In this document: piece by piece, positions 15,029-22,185 of the stretch | How the letters are laid out: each line of letters starts with the position of its first letter | Position numbering within the stretch: position 1 is the stretch's first letter | Source: an uncultured Victivallaceae bacterium | GTDB taxonomy: Bacteria; Verrucomicrobiota; Lentisphaeria; Victivallales; Victivallaceae | Length of the DNA: 22,605 nucleotides | Assembly: GCA_934663655.1 (NCBI GenBank) | Contig: CAKUKT010000007.1 | Span: forward strand, 1 to 22,605 | Reading direction: 5' to 3' | Position numbers and translations under genes: made by a program | The notes under the pieces: model-generated | Told to the model about the DNA's origin: nothing | The model's database searches: none | Seen by the model: the letters and a program-made list of their open reading frames with translations, nothing else

Positions 15029-16042
15029 ATGAAATTCAGTAAAGCCCAATTCATCGCTTCGATTTTGGATTCGTGCCGACGCAAGGTGATTCCGATCATG
15101 ACTGCGCCCGGTGCGGAACTGGTCGGCGTCCTGCCCCGCGAGGTGTTCCAGAACGGTGAACTGCAGTTCCGATGCATCGAAGAGCTGTCCCGGGCGGTTC
15201 CGGTGGATGCGCAGGTGACCTTCATGGATCTCTCGATCGAAGCGGAGGCCTTTGGCAGTCCGGTCGTTTTCTCCGACTACGAGATCCCCACCATCCGCGA
15301 ACCGCTGGCTGACAACGCCGATGCCATCGCCGCGCTGCAGGTCCCCGCCGTCGGCAGCGGACGTACCGCCGAGGCGCTTAAATGTGCCCGCCTCTGCGCC
15401 GAAAAACTCGACCGCCCTACTTTCGGCGGCATGATCGGCCCCTATTCGCTCGCCGGCCGCATCGCGGATATGACCGAGATGATGATCCTCGCCGGCGCCG
15501 AACCGGAAACCGCCCATGCACTGCTGCGCAAAACCACCGATTTCCTCAAGGAATACGTCCGGGCAATCCGCGATACCGGCGTTGCCGGAGTGATTATCGC
15601 CGAACCGGCGGCGGGACTGCTCTCTCCGGAGATGTGTCAGGAGTTCGCTGCCGACTATCTGAAAGAGATCATCGCCGAGGTAAAAAGTGATTCTTTCCTG
15701 GTGATCCTTCACAACTGCGGCAGAACCGAGAAACAGATTCCCGCCCTGCTCTCGACCGGCGCCGATGCTCTCCACGTCGGCAACGCGGTCTCAATTCTGG
15801 ATATTCTGCCGCAGATGCCGGAATCCATCCCGCTGCTCGGAAACCTCGACCCGGTGAACGTCATGAAGAACATGACTTCTGAAGAGGTCTATAAAGAGAC
15901 CGCCGACCTGCTCAGCCGGACCTCCGAGTACAAGAACTATGTGCTGTCCAGCGGTTGCGACCTGCCGCCGGCGGTGCCAATGGAAAATATTCGCGCATTC
16001 ATGCGCGCCGCAAGAGATTACAACCAGAAACAGGAAGCATGA
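15029..16042 (+). CDS. URO-D family (MtaA/MtbA-like) corrinoid methyltransferase
   Basis: 337 residues in the uroporphyrinogen decarboxylase superfamily branch that moves methyl groups to or from cobamides. The zinc site is visible as H228-x-C230 in ILHNCGRT and C310 in SSGCDLPP, the arrangement of MtaA/MtbA-type enzymes. The Arg/Asp set of true heme-pathway HemE is not evident, and the genetic context (corrinoid protein, activator) argues against HemE. In methylotrophic systems such proteins either demethylate the substrate (O-demethylases) or transfer methyl from the corrinoid to a thiol or folate. As no other methyltransferase is present here, its role could be either. AAGGGAG precedes the ATG. 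Its stop overlaps an upstream candidate start of the corrinoid protein. Confidence 0.88.
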   Translation: MKFSKAQFIASILDSCRRKVIPIMTAPGAELVGVLPREVFQNGELQFRCIEELSRAVPVDAQVTFMDLSIEAEAFGSPVVFSDYEIPTIREPLADNADAIAALQVPAVGSGRTAEALKCARLCAEKLDRPTFGGMIGPYSLAGRIADMTEMMILAGAEPETAHALLRKTTDFLKEYVRAIRDTGVAGVIIAEPAAGLLSPEMCQEFAADYLKEIIAEVKSDSFLVILHNCGRTEKQIPALLSTGADALHVGNAVSILDILPQMPESIPLLGNLDPVNVMKNMTSEEVYKETADLLSRTSEYKNYVLSSGCDLPPAVPMENIRAFMRAARDYNQKQEA

Positions 16043-16044
16043 CC

Positions 16045-16668
16045 ATGGAAGACTACGAAGCACTCAAAAACGCGATCATCAGAGGCAAGCGCAACGACGT
16101 CACCGCGATTGTGCAGAAGGCGATCGACAACAAAGAGGATATCAATGCGATCCTCGACAAGGGAATGATCCCGGCGATGCGGGAAATCGGCGACCGCTTC
16201 AGCCGCAACGAGGCCTATGTGCCGGAACTTCTGATCGCCGCCCGGGCAATGCAGTCCGGATTGTCGCTGATTGAACCTTTGATCGCCGCCTCCGGACGTC
16301 AGCCGCTCGGCAAAATCGCCATCGGCACCGTCAAGGGAGACCTGCATGACATCGGCAAGAACCTGGTTGCGATCATGCTCAAGGGCGCTGGTTATGAGGT
16401 GATCGATCTCGGCGTCAACTGCGACATCTCCAAATATGAGGAGGGCGTCAAGCAGGGTGCTCAGATCGTCGCCTGCAGCAGTCTGCTCACCACCACCATG
16501 CCCTACATGAAGGAGGTCGTCGACCACTTCCGCGGCAGCAACGTCAAGGTCATCATCGGCGGGGCCCCGGTAACCAGCGCCTACGCCGAGGAGATCGGCG
16601 CCGACGGCTACAGCGAGGATGCCAACGGCGCGGTGAAACTGGTCGATTCACTGCTCAAGGCCTGTTGA
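16045..16668 (+). CDS. Corrinoid (cobalamin-binding) methyl-carrier protein
   Basis: 207 residues, the size of MtaC/MtbC/MttC carriers. The N-terminal ~85 residues form the helical cap domain (ILDKGMIPAMREIGDRFSRNEAYVPELLIAARAM). The Rossmann-like B12 domain follows, with the DLHDIGKNLV motif in which H101 is the lower axial cobalt ligand, then GVNCDISKYEE, SSLLTTTMPYM and IIGGAPVTSAYAEEIGADGYSEDA. It carries the methyl group as methyl-Co(III) between two methyltransferases. ATG 16045 has AGGA 9 bases upstream. ATG 16039, overlapping the previous stop, is possible but too close to it. Confidence 0.93.
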   Translation: MEDYEALKNAIIRGKRNDVTAIVQKAIDNKEDINAILDKGMIPAMREIGDRFSRNEAYVPELLIAARAMQSGLSLIEPLIAASGRQPLGKIAIGTVKGDLHDIGKNLVAIMLKGAGYEVIDLGVNCDISKYEEGVKQGAQIVACSSLLTTTMPYMKEVVDHFRGSNVKVIIGGAPVTSAYAEEIGADGYSEDANGAVKLVDSLLKAC

Positions 16669-16752
16669 ATGTCAACGCCGGAGACGCTATTTTCCCGTGT
16701 CCGGCGCGGTTTTCCGCTTCCTTCCGGGGGCGTCTGGGGAGATTTCTGATAT
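16669..16752 (+). other. Structured intergenic leader before the corrinoid activator gene
   Basis: 84 bases with interlocking inverted repeats. CGCCGGA (16676-16682) pairs with TCCGGCG (16700-16706). The directly adjacent GACGC (16683-16687) pairs with GCGTC (16730-16734). The crossing order makes a potential H-type pseudoknot whose last arm touches the GGGGAG ribosome site (16736-16741). A small GCGG-TTTT-CCGC hairpin (16706-16717) lies inside. This could regulate translation of the activator. GC-rich DNA yields such pairings by chance, so confidence is low. Confidence 0.3.
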
Positions 16753-18129
16753 ATGCGTGTTACGGTGACAACCCGCGGCAATCTGGCCGAAACACTCCGC
16801 CTTGCCGGTCATTCTCCGGATCTGCGGTGTGGCGGCCGGGGCAGCTGCGGCCGGTGCACAGTTACCCTGCTCACCGGCGTCTGGTCGGTTGACGGACGAC
16901 TGGTTCACGCCCCGGCAAAGGCGCTGGCCTGTCGAACCCGGCTGCTCAGCGACTCCGGAACCGTGGAATTTACTCCGGTTCCGGAGTCCGGAAGCGTCGC
17001 CTCCGTCTGGAACTCCTCCCCCCTGCCCGTCCGTGACGAGACGGTTGTCGCCGTCGATATCGGCACCACCACCATCGCCGCCGTGAAAATCAACCACGGC
17101 GAGGTGATCGGACGGGCCGGATGTTTCAATGAACAGGCGCGGTACGGCGACAACGTCGTCACCCGCATCAATGCCGCCGCCACTGACCTGGCGGGACTGC
17201 GCGCCAGCGTCCGCCATTCGATCGCGGAACTTCTCGACGAACTCGGTCTCGACGACGTCACCAGAATCGCCGTTGCCGGCAATACCGTGATGACTTCGCT
17301 TTTCCACGGCATTGATCCCACTCCGATCGGAGTGATGCCGTTCACACCGCTGCTGCGGGTGTTTCCGGAAAGCGACTGGGAAAAAATTCCGTTGCTGACG
17401 ATGCCGTGCATCTCCGGCTACGTCGGCGGCGACCTCACCGCCGGGCTCTACGAAACCCGCCTGCAGCCGGGAGAGATGCTCGTGGACATCGGCACCAATT
17501 GCGAAATCATCTTCAATACCCCGGCGGGAATCATCTGCACCGCCGCCGCCGCCGGACCGGCTTTCGAGGGGGCGGGAGTCCGCTTCGGGAGTCGGGCGAC
17601 GCCGGGGGCGATCGATCACTACTTCGGTACCGGTGATTATTCCGTAATCGACGGGGGAAAGGCGCGGGGACTCTGCGGTTCAGCCTACATCGATTTTCTT
17701 GCGGTGGAGCGACGCCGGGGGAGCCTCAGCGAATTTGGCCGCTTCATTCCCCGGGCAGAACAACTCAATATCACCGATGATCTATTCGTCCACGAATCCG
17801 ATATCGAACAGCTGCTCAAAGCCAAGGCGGCAGTCCGGGCCGGAATCATCACCCTCGAACAACATTGTAATCTCTCGGCGGCAAAGATCTACCTTGCCGG
17901 CGGTTTTGCCCGCCACCTCGACCTCGCCAATGCCGTCGCCATCGACATGCTGCCGGAACGGCAGTACGCGATCGTCGGCAACACCAGTCTCGCCGGAGCG
18001 GCCCGGCTGGCAGCTGCGCCGGAAATCCTGCCGGAGTTGATCGAACTTATCGACCTTCCGCGCGAGTTGCCACTCAACACGCTTTCCGGATTCGAGGACA
18101 ACTTCATCGACGGGCTGATGCTGCCATGA
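16753..18129 (+). CDS. Reductive activator of corrinoid proteins (RACo/RamA-like, 2Fe-2S plus ASKHA, DUF4445)
   Basis: 458 residues. The N-terminal ~80 residues are a plant-type [2Fe-2S] ferredoxin with cysteines at C26, C32, C35 and C60. The rest is an actin-like ATPase (ASKHA) domain: AVDIGTTTIAAVKI, VAGNTVM, LVDIGTNCEIIF, TAAAAGPAFEGAG, GLCGSAYIDFLA and LAGGFARHLDLANA. Such proteins use ATP to reduce accidentally oxidised Co(II) to active Co(I) in the corrinoid protein encoded just upstream. It is shorter than Carboxydothermus RACo (about 630) because the linker and middle domain appear to be missing. GGGGAG is 11 bases before the ATG. Its stop overlaps the next ATG (ATGA). Confidence 0.9.
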   Translation: MRVTVTTRGNLAETLRLAGHSPDLRCGGRGSCGRCTVTLLTGVWSVDGRLVHAPAKALACRTRLLSDSGTVEFTPVPESGSVASVWNSSPLPVRDETVVAVDIGTTTIAAVKINHGEVIGRAGCFNEQARYGDNVVTRINAAATDLAGLRASVRHSIAELLDELGLDDVTRIAVAGNTVMTSLFHGIDPTPIGVMPFTPLLRVFPESDWEKIPLLTMPCISGYVGGDLTAGLYETRLQPGEMLVDIGTNCEIIFNTPAGIICTAAAAGPAFEGAGVRFGSRATPGAIDHYFGTGDYSVIDGGKARGLCGSAYIDFLAVERRRGSLSEFGRFIPRAEQLNITDDLFVHESDIEQLLKAKAAVRAGIITLEQHCNLSAAKIYLAGGFARHLDLANAVAIDMLPERQYAIVGNTSLAGAARLAAAPEILPELIELIDLPRELPLNTLSGFEDNFIDGLMLP

Positions 18130-18851
18130 AACTCTACTGCATCTGCTGCGGAGTGTTCCGGAAAGAACTCGATTCGCTGGCCCCGGACTCCGGACATCAG
18201 CTCCGAATCGAATATCTGGAGCTCGGTGAACACGCCCGTCCGAATACCTTGAGGTGCAAACTTCAAGAAAAAATCGACGCCGCCACCGGTTGCGACGCCG
18301 TACTTCTCGGTTACGGATTATGCGGTACCGCGACCGCCGGTCTGGTTGCGCGCAATGTGCCGCTGGTACTCGCGCGCAGCCACGACTGCTGCGGGATTCT
18401 GCTCGGCAGCCGACGCCGCTTCGAAGAGATTTTCCGTCCGATGCCGAGTACTCCGTTTGCATCGATCGGCTTTGTCGATTCCGGCGACTACTACTTCTCC
18501 GACGGGGAACTGATGATCGGCGACTCCTACGCAAAGCTCGTCGAACAATACGGGGAGGAGGATGCCGCCTACATCCGTGAGGCAATGCGCCCCAAACTGG
18601 ACGGTAAACCGTGTCCGCTCTACTTCATTCATACCCTCCCTGCCCCGGAAGCGGTTGACGAATGCCGCCGTAAAGCGGAGTCGGAGGGGCGGGAATTTCG
18701 CGAACTTGACGGCGATCTGCGGCTGCTGAGGATGTTGATTTCCGGCGAGTGGCCGGAGGAGGAATTTCTGGTCATCAATCCCGGCGAAACCGTTTTCCAG
18801 GTCGGCGACTGGGATCAGATCATCCGTTCCGGCGCCTCACCATCCCGGTAA
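18126..18851 (+). CDS. DUF1638 family protein of corrinoid methyl-transfer clusters
   Basis: 241 residues matching DUF1638 by its pattern. It has a Cys-rich start (C5, C7, C8 in LYCICCGVFRKEL), VLLGYGLCGTATAGL near residue 60, RSHDCCGILLGSRRRF, and DSGDYYFSDGELM. The repeated Cys and His residues suggest metal or corrinoid binding. The family is found next to MttB-type and URO-D methyltransferases, but its biochemical role is not established as far as I know. It overlaps the activator stop by ATGA, so it is translationally coupled and very likely part of the same system. No signal peptide or membrane segment is seen. Confidence 0.82.
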   Translation: MKLYCICCGVFRKELDSLAPDSGHQLRIEYLELGEHARPNTLRCKLQEKIDAATGCDAVLLGYGLCGTATAGLVARNVPLVLARSHDCCGILLGSRRRFEEIFRPMPSTPFASIGFVDSGDYYFSDGELMIGDSYAKLVEQYGEEDAAYIREAMRPKLDGKPCPLYFIHTLPAPEAVDECRRKAESEGREFRELDGDLRLLRMLISGEWPEEEFLVINPGETVFQVGDWDQIIRSGASPSR

Positions 18852-18909
18852 CTCGACCGGAACCGGAGGCTGCAATCGATCCCCCGGGGGGACTTGATCT
18901 CCGGAACCA

Positions 18910-18936
18910 CGCCACCGAAACCTCGCCACCGAAACC
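18910..18936. repeat. 13-bp direct repeat
   Basis: CGCCACCGAAACC occurs at 18910-18922 and again at 18924-18936, in the 223-base gap between two converging genes. The same gap holds an AACCG...CGGTT inverted repeat around 18933-18959 and a run of nine C near 18996-19004. No gene is seen there. Confidence 0.5.
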
Positions 18937-19019
18937 GCTTTTTAGGAAAAAAATCGGTTCAATCGCCCGTCTCAACCGCCCCCTGAATGATCGGACCCCC
19001 CCCCGCGCGAACACACGCC

Positions 19020-19058
19020 AAAAAAGAGGGCAGCCACGCCGGATGGAGCATGGCTGCC
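19020..19058 (-). terminator. Intrinsic terminator after araA
   Basis: On the minus strand GGCAGCCA (19058-19051) pairs perfectly with TGGCTGCC (19036-19029), followed by CTC and six T (19025-19020). It lies 17 bases past the araA stop and ends the minus-strand operon. Confidence 0.85.
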
Positions 19059-19074
19059 TCCTCGTTCAGAAACT

Positions 19075-20487
19075 TCAGGCGATCAGCTCAATTTCAATAC
19101 CGGCAATCGCCGCAAAATCACGCAGCATCTCCGTGGTGACACAACGGCTGTGGATGCTGTGATGCGCGCCTCCCGCCTCGATCCACCGCCGCACCGCGTT
19201 GCGGAAATCGGGTTTCGGCACCCAGACGGTCCGCGCGACCGGCAGACGTTCGAATTTCCCATCCGGTTCAACGACGTCAACTTCATTGATCAGCAGCCGG
19301 AACCGGTCTCCGAACTCCAGCAGCGAAGCATTGACCGCCGCCCCCGGCGCAGTATTGAACACCAGTCGCGCCGGAGCCGGCTTCCCGCCGATGCCGAGAT
19401 CGTGCACCTCCAGCGACGGCTTGCCGACGGCGATCGAAGGACACACCTCCAGCATGTGCGCGCCGAGCACCCGTTCCCGTCCCGCTTCCAGATGGTAGGT
19501 GTAGTCCTCCATGAAGCTGGTACCGCCGGAGAGCCCCTCCCCCATCACCTTGACGATCCGCAGCAGCGCGGCACTCTTCCAGTCCCCCTCGGCCCCGAAA
19601 CCGAATCCATCTGCCATCAGTCGCTGGCAGGCCAGTCCCGGCAGTTGATCAAGACCGTAAAGATCTTCGAAGGTGGTAGTCAGCGCCCGGGCGCCGGTCG
19701 CCTTGAGAAATGCCCGGAATCCAAGTTCCTGGCGGGCGGCCTCCCGGATGGAACGCATCGCCGCTTCTCCGCGATCCGGCACCAGATACAAATTGAAATA
19801 TTCGGCAACCAGCGCTTCCACGTCCGCATCGGAAACTTCCGCGATGCAGCCGACCAGATCTCCCACTGCATAGGTGTTGACCGCAAAGCCGAACTGAATT
19901 TGCGCCGCCACCTTGTCACCCTCGGTCACCGCGACTTCGCGCATATTGTCGCCGATGCGGGCGACGCGCAGCGTCTGTGCCTCCCGCCATCCCGCCGCGG
20001 CCCGCATCCAGGAGTCAATCTCTTCCAGCACCCGCGGATCGTCGCGATATCCGGCCACCACCTTGCGCGGGAGCTTCAGCCGCGAACAGATGAAACCAAA
20101 CTCCCGGTCTCCGTGCGCCGCCTGGTTGAGATTCATGAAATCCATGTCGATGCTCTCCCAGGGCAGCAGCCGATTCGCCTGGGTGGCGAAATGGAGCAGC
20201 GGCTTCTGAAGCAGCCGCAGACCGTTGATCCACATTTTGGCCGGACTGAAGGTGTGCATCCAGGTGATCACCCCGGCGCATTCATCATCGTTATTCGCGT
20301 TCCGGATCGCCTGGACAATCTCATTCTGATTGCGCACCGTCGGCTGCCACACCACTTCGGCCGAAAGCCGTCCGGAGGCGTTGAGTTCGTCAACAATCGT
20401 CCGGGAATTGACGGCAACGGCGCGAAGAGCGTCTTCTCCATAAAGGTTCTGACTTCCGGTGATGAAATAGATCTTATTTCTGTCCAT
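19075..20487 (-). CDS. araA: L-arabinose isomerase
   Basis: 470 residues starting MDRNKIYFITGSQNLYG, slightly shorter than the ~500 of E. coli AraA. It converts L-arabinose to L-ribulose with a divalent metal. Conserved metal and substrate residues are visible in GFGAEGDWK, FMEDYTYHL, LGAHMLEVCPSI and the C-terminal GGAHHSIHS histidines. I chose ATG 20487 over ATG 20505: the former gives the family N-terminus and has an AAGGGGG ribosome site inside the end of araD. It overlaps araD by 14 bases. No araB ribulokinase is visible in the window. Confidence 0.95.
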   Translation of the reverse strand: MDRNKIYFITGSQNLYGEDALRAVAVNSRTIVDELNASGRLSAEVVWQPTVRNQNEIVQAIRNANNDDECAGVITWMHTFSPAKMWINGLRLLQKPLLHFATQANRLLPWESIDMDFMNLNQAAHGDREFGFICSRLKLPRKVVAGYRDDPRVLEEIDSWMRAAAGWREAQTLRVARIGDNMREVAVTEGDKVAAQIQFGFAVNTYAVGDLVGCIAEVSDADVEALVAEYFNLYLVPDRGEAAMRSIREAARQELGFRAFLKATGARALTTTFEDLYGLDQLPGLACQRLMADGFGFGAEGDWKSAALLRIVKVMGEGLSGGTSFMEDYTYHLEAGRERVLGAHMLEVCPSIAVGKPSLEVHDLGIGGKPAPARLVFNTAPGAAVNASLLEFGDRFRLLINEVDVVEPDGKFERLPVARTVWVPKPDFRNAVRRWIEAGGAHHSIHSRCVTTEMLRDFAAIAGIEIELIA

Positions 20488-21169
20488 AATAGGCCCCCTT
20501 GCCATGCTTGCGGTTGAAGTGTTTATCGATTATCGACTGTTTAAGTACCGCCGCGTTTTCGTTCACCCGTTCGGTGAGCAGCGCCATGTGAGCGAGCTCC
20601 TCCAGCACCCGGGCATTGTAGACCGCCCGGGCCGCATCCTTGCCCCAGGTAAACGGACCGTGTCCGCCGACCAGCACCATCTCGACGATCTCCGGAGACA
20701 ATCCTTCGGAAGCAAAGCAATCGATAATCTGCCGTCCGGTTTCAGCCTCATAATCGCGCCGGATTCTGTCGTCATCCATCCACGGGGTGCACGGCACCGC
20801 CACCGGCAAATGATCGGCATGGGTGGTTCCGTAAACCGGTATCGGACGCCGCGCCTGCGCCCAGGAGGTCGCAAAGAGCGAATGGGTATGGACAATCCCG
20901 CCGATGCACGGATATTGGCGATACAGAACCGCGTGGGTCGGCGTGTCACTCGATGGCCGCAACTTGCCATCCACCACATTGCCGTCGAAATCGAGCACGA
21001 CAATATCCGATTCCGAAAGCCGCTCGTAATTCACTCCGGACGGCTTGATCGCGAACACCCCTTCCGCCCGGTCGGCGCAACTCACATTGCCGAATGTATA
21101 GAGCACCAGCCCCAGTTTCGGCAGCATCTTATTGGCTTCCAGACACTCTTTTTTCAGTTTGCTGTACAT
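20474..21169 (-). CDS. araD: L-ribulose-5-phosphate 4-epimerase
   Basis: 231 residues, the size of E. coli AraD. It converts L-ribulose 5-phosphate to D-xylulose 5-phosphate. The zinc ligands H94 and H96 (IVHTHS) and H170 (VGGHGPF) are at the positions expected for the class II aldolase/epimerase fold. The phosphate-binding GNVS and KPSG segments are also present. ATG 21169 with GGAGG 5 bases upstream is preferred to GTG 21175. The gene lies 78 bases after the pdxA remnant and overlaps araA. Together they form the later part of an L-arabinose catabolic unit. Confidence 0.94.
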   Translation of the reverse strand: MYSKLKKECLEANKMLPKLGLVLYTFGNVSCADRAEGVFAIKPSGVNYERLSESDIVVLDFDGNVVDGKLRPSSDTPTHAVLYRQYPCIGGIVHTHSLFATSWAQARRPIPVYGTTHADHLPVAVPCTPWMDDDRIRRDYEAETGRQIIDCFASEGLSPEIVEMVLVGGHGPFTWGKDAARAVYNARVLEELAHMALLTERVNENAAVLKQSIIDKHFNRKHGKGAYYGQK

Positions 21170-21247
21170 CTCCACCTCCAGATTGGTTCACTCGCCGGCT
21201 GCCGCTTGCGATTCACCACGCTCCTCCGTCCGACGGTAAAAGCGCGT

Positions 21248-22185
21248 TTAAATAATCGTTCCGCTTCTGCCGGAGGCACGGCGAATCGCAAGCGCAATCG
21301 CCGCAAAAAAACTCCCGGTATCGGCAACACCGCGCCAGGCGATGTCACAGGCGGTGCCGTGATCCGGACTGGTCCGGATGATCGGCAATCCCAGCGTGGA
21401 GTTGACGCCGCGATCGAACGCGAGCATCTTGAACGGAATGTGCCCCTGATCGTGATAAAGCGACAGCAGACCATCATAACCGCTCCGGATCCTCTCCACA
21501 AACAACACATCCGGCGGAAACGGTCCGGCGATATCGATGCCGGACGCATTCAGACGTGCGAGCGCCGGTTTCACCACTGTCTCATCCTCGCTGCCCATGC
21601 AGCCGTTTTCACCGGCATGGGGGTTCAGCGCCGCTGCGGCAAGACGCGGCGATTTGATGCCCTCGGCTCGGATTGCGGCGGCAAGCAGCGAGCCCACCCG
21701 GAATATCCGTTCCGGTGTCACCGCGTCCGGAACTTCACGCAGCGCGATATGAGTGGTTACAAACGCAAACCGCAGATTTCCCGCGGACTGCATCATCGCA
21801 AAATCGTTGCAGTTGCACAACTCGGCAATCCGTTCGGTATGGCCGGTAAAGGCTATTCATTCATCGGCGCGGTCACCAGAGCATCCACTCGACCGGCAAT
21901 CGCATCCAGCGTGGCTGCGGTCAGGGCGTCGTAGGCGGCAAGACCACATACCGCGGCTGCCTCGCCGAAAGTGAACTTCCCGGGCGCAAGATCGCGCGGC
22001 GACACCACTGCGACCTCTTTCTCGTTCCCGGTGCCGAACCGGCTCATCGCTTCGCGCCAGACCGACTCCGGACCGTAGATAACGAAACGCGCCTGCGCGG
22101 CAAAAGCAGCTGCGCCGACCGCCCGGACGCACAGCTCAGGACCGATTCCGGCGGGATCGCCAAGCGTCAGCGCAACGGTTACCAC
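21248..22185 (-). pseudogene. pdxA: 4-hydroxythreonine-4-phosphate dehydrogenase, internally disrupted
   Basis: Two fragments of one PdxA family protein in different frames. The first (22185-21853) reads from TLGDPAGIGPEL to VTAPMNE and then stops at TAG. The second resumes at 21853 as AFTGHTERIAEL and continues through VTTHIALREVP, NPHAGENG and YHDQGHIPFK to the normal end at 21248. The metal-binding histidines of GHTE, HAGE and YHDQGH are all in the second part. Compared with E. coli PdxA, about 22 bases are missing between TAP and FTGHTE, beside an ATGAATGAAT direct repeat. The enzyme oxidises 4-phosphohydroxy-L-threonine in PLP synthesis; PdxA2-type relatives act on D-threonate phosphate. 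The GTG start overlaps the thyX stop. It is either a genuine pseudogene or an assembly collapse. Confidence 0.85.

Noticed and set aside
15029..16042. HemE (uroporphyrinogen decarboxylase of heme synthesis)
   Set aside because: The zinc motif HxC...C and the corrinoid neighbours identify the methyltransferase branch of the superfamily.
18852..19019. A small gene between DUF1638 and araA
   Set aside because: No frame with a start, ribosome site and protein-like composition; it holds short repeats and a run of nine C.
19150..21934. Long plus-strand open frames (455 and 476 codons) over araA, araD and pdxA
   Set aside because: Composition is Arg/His/Gln-rich shadow translation, and the minus-strand genes are unambiguous.
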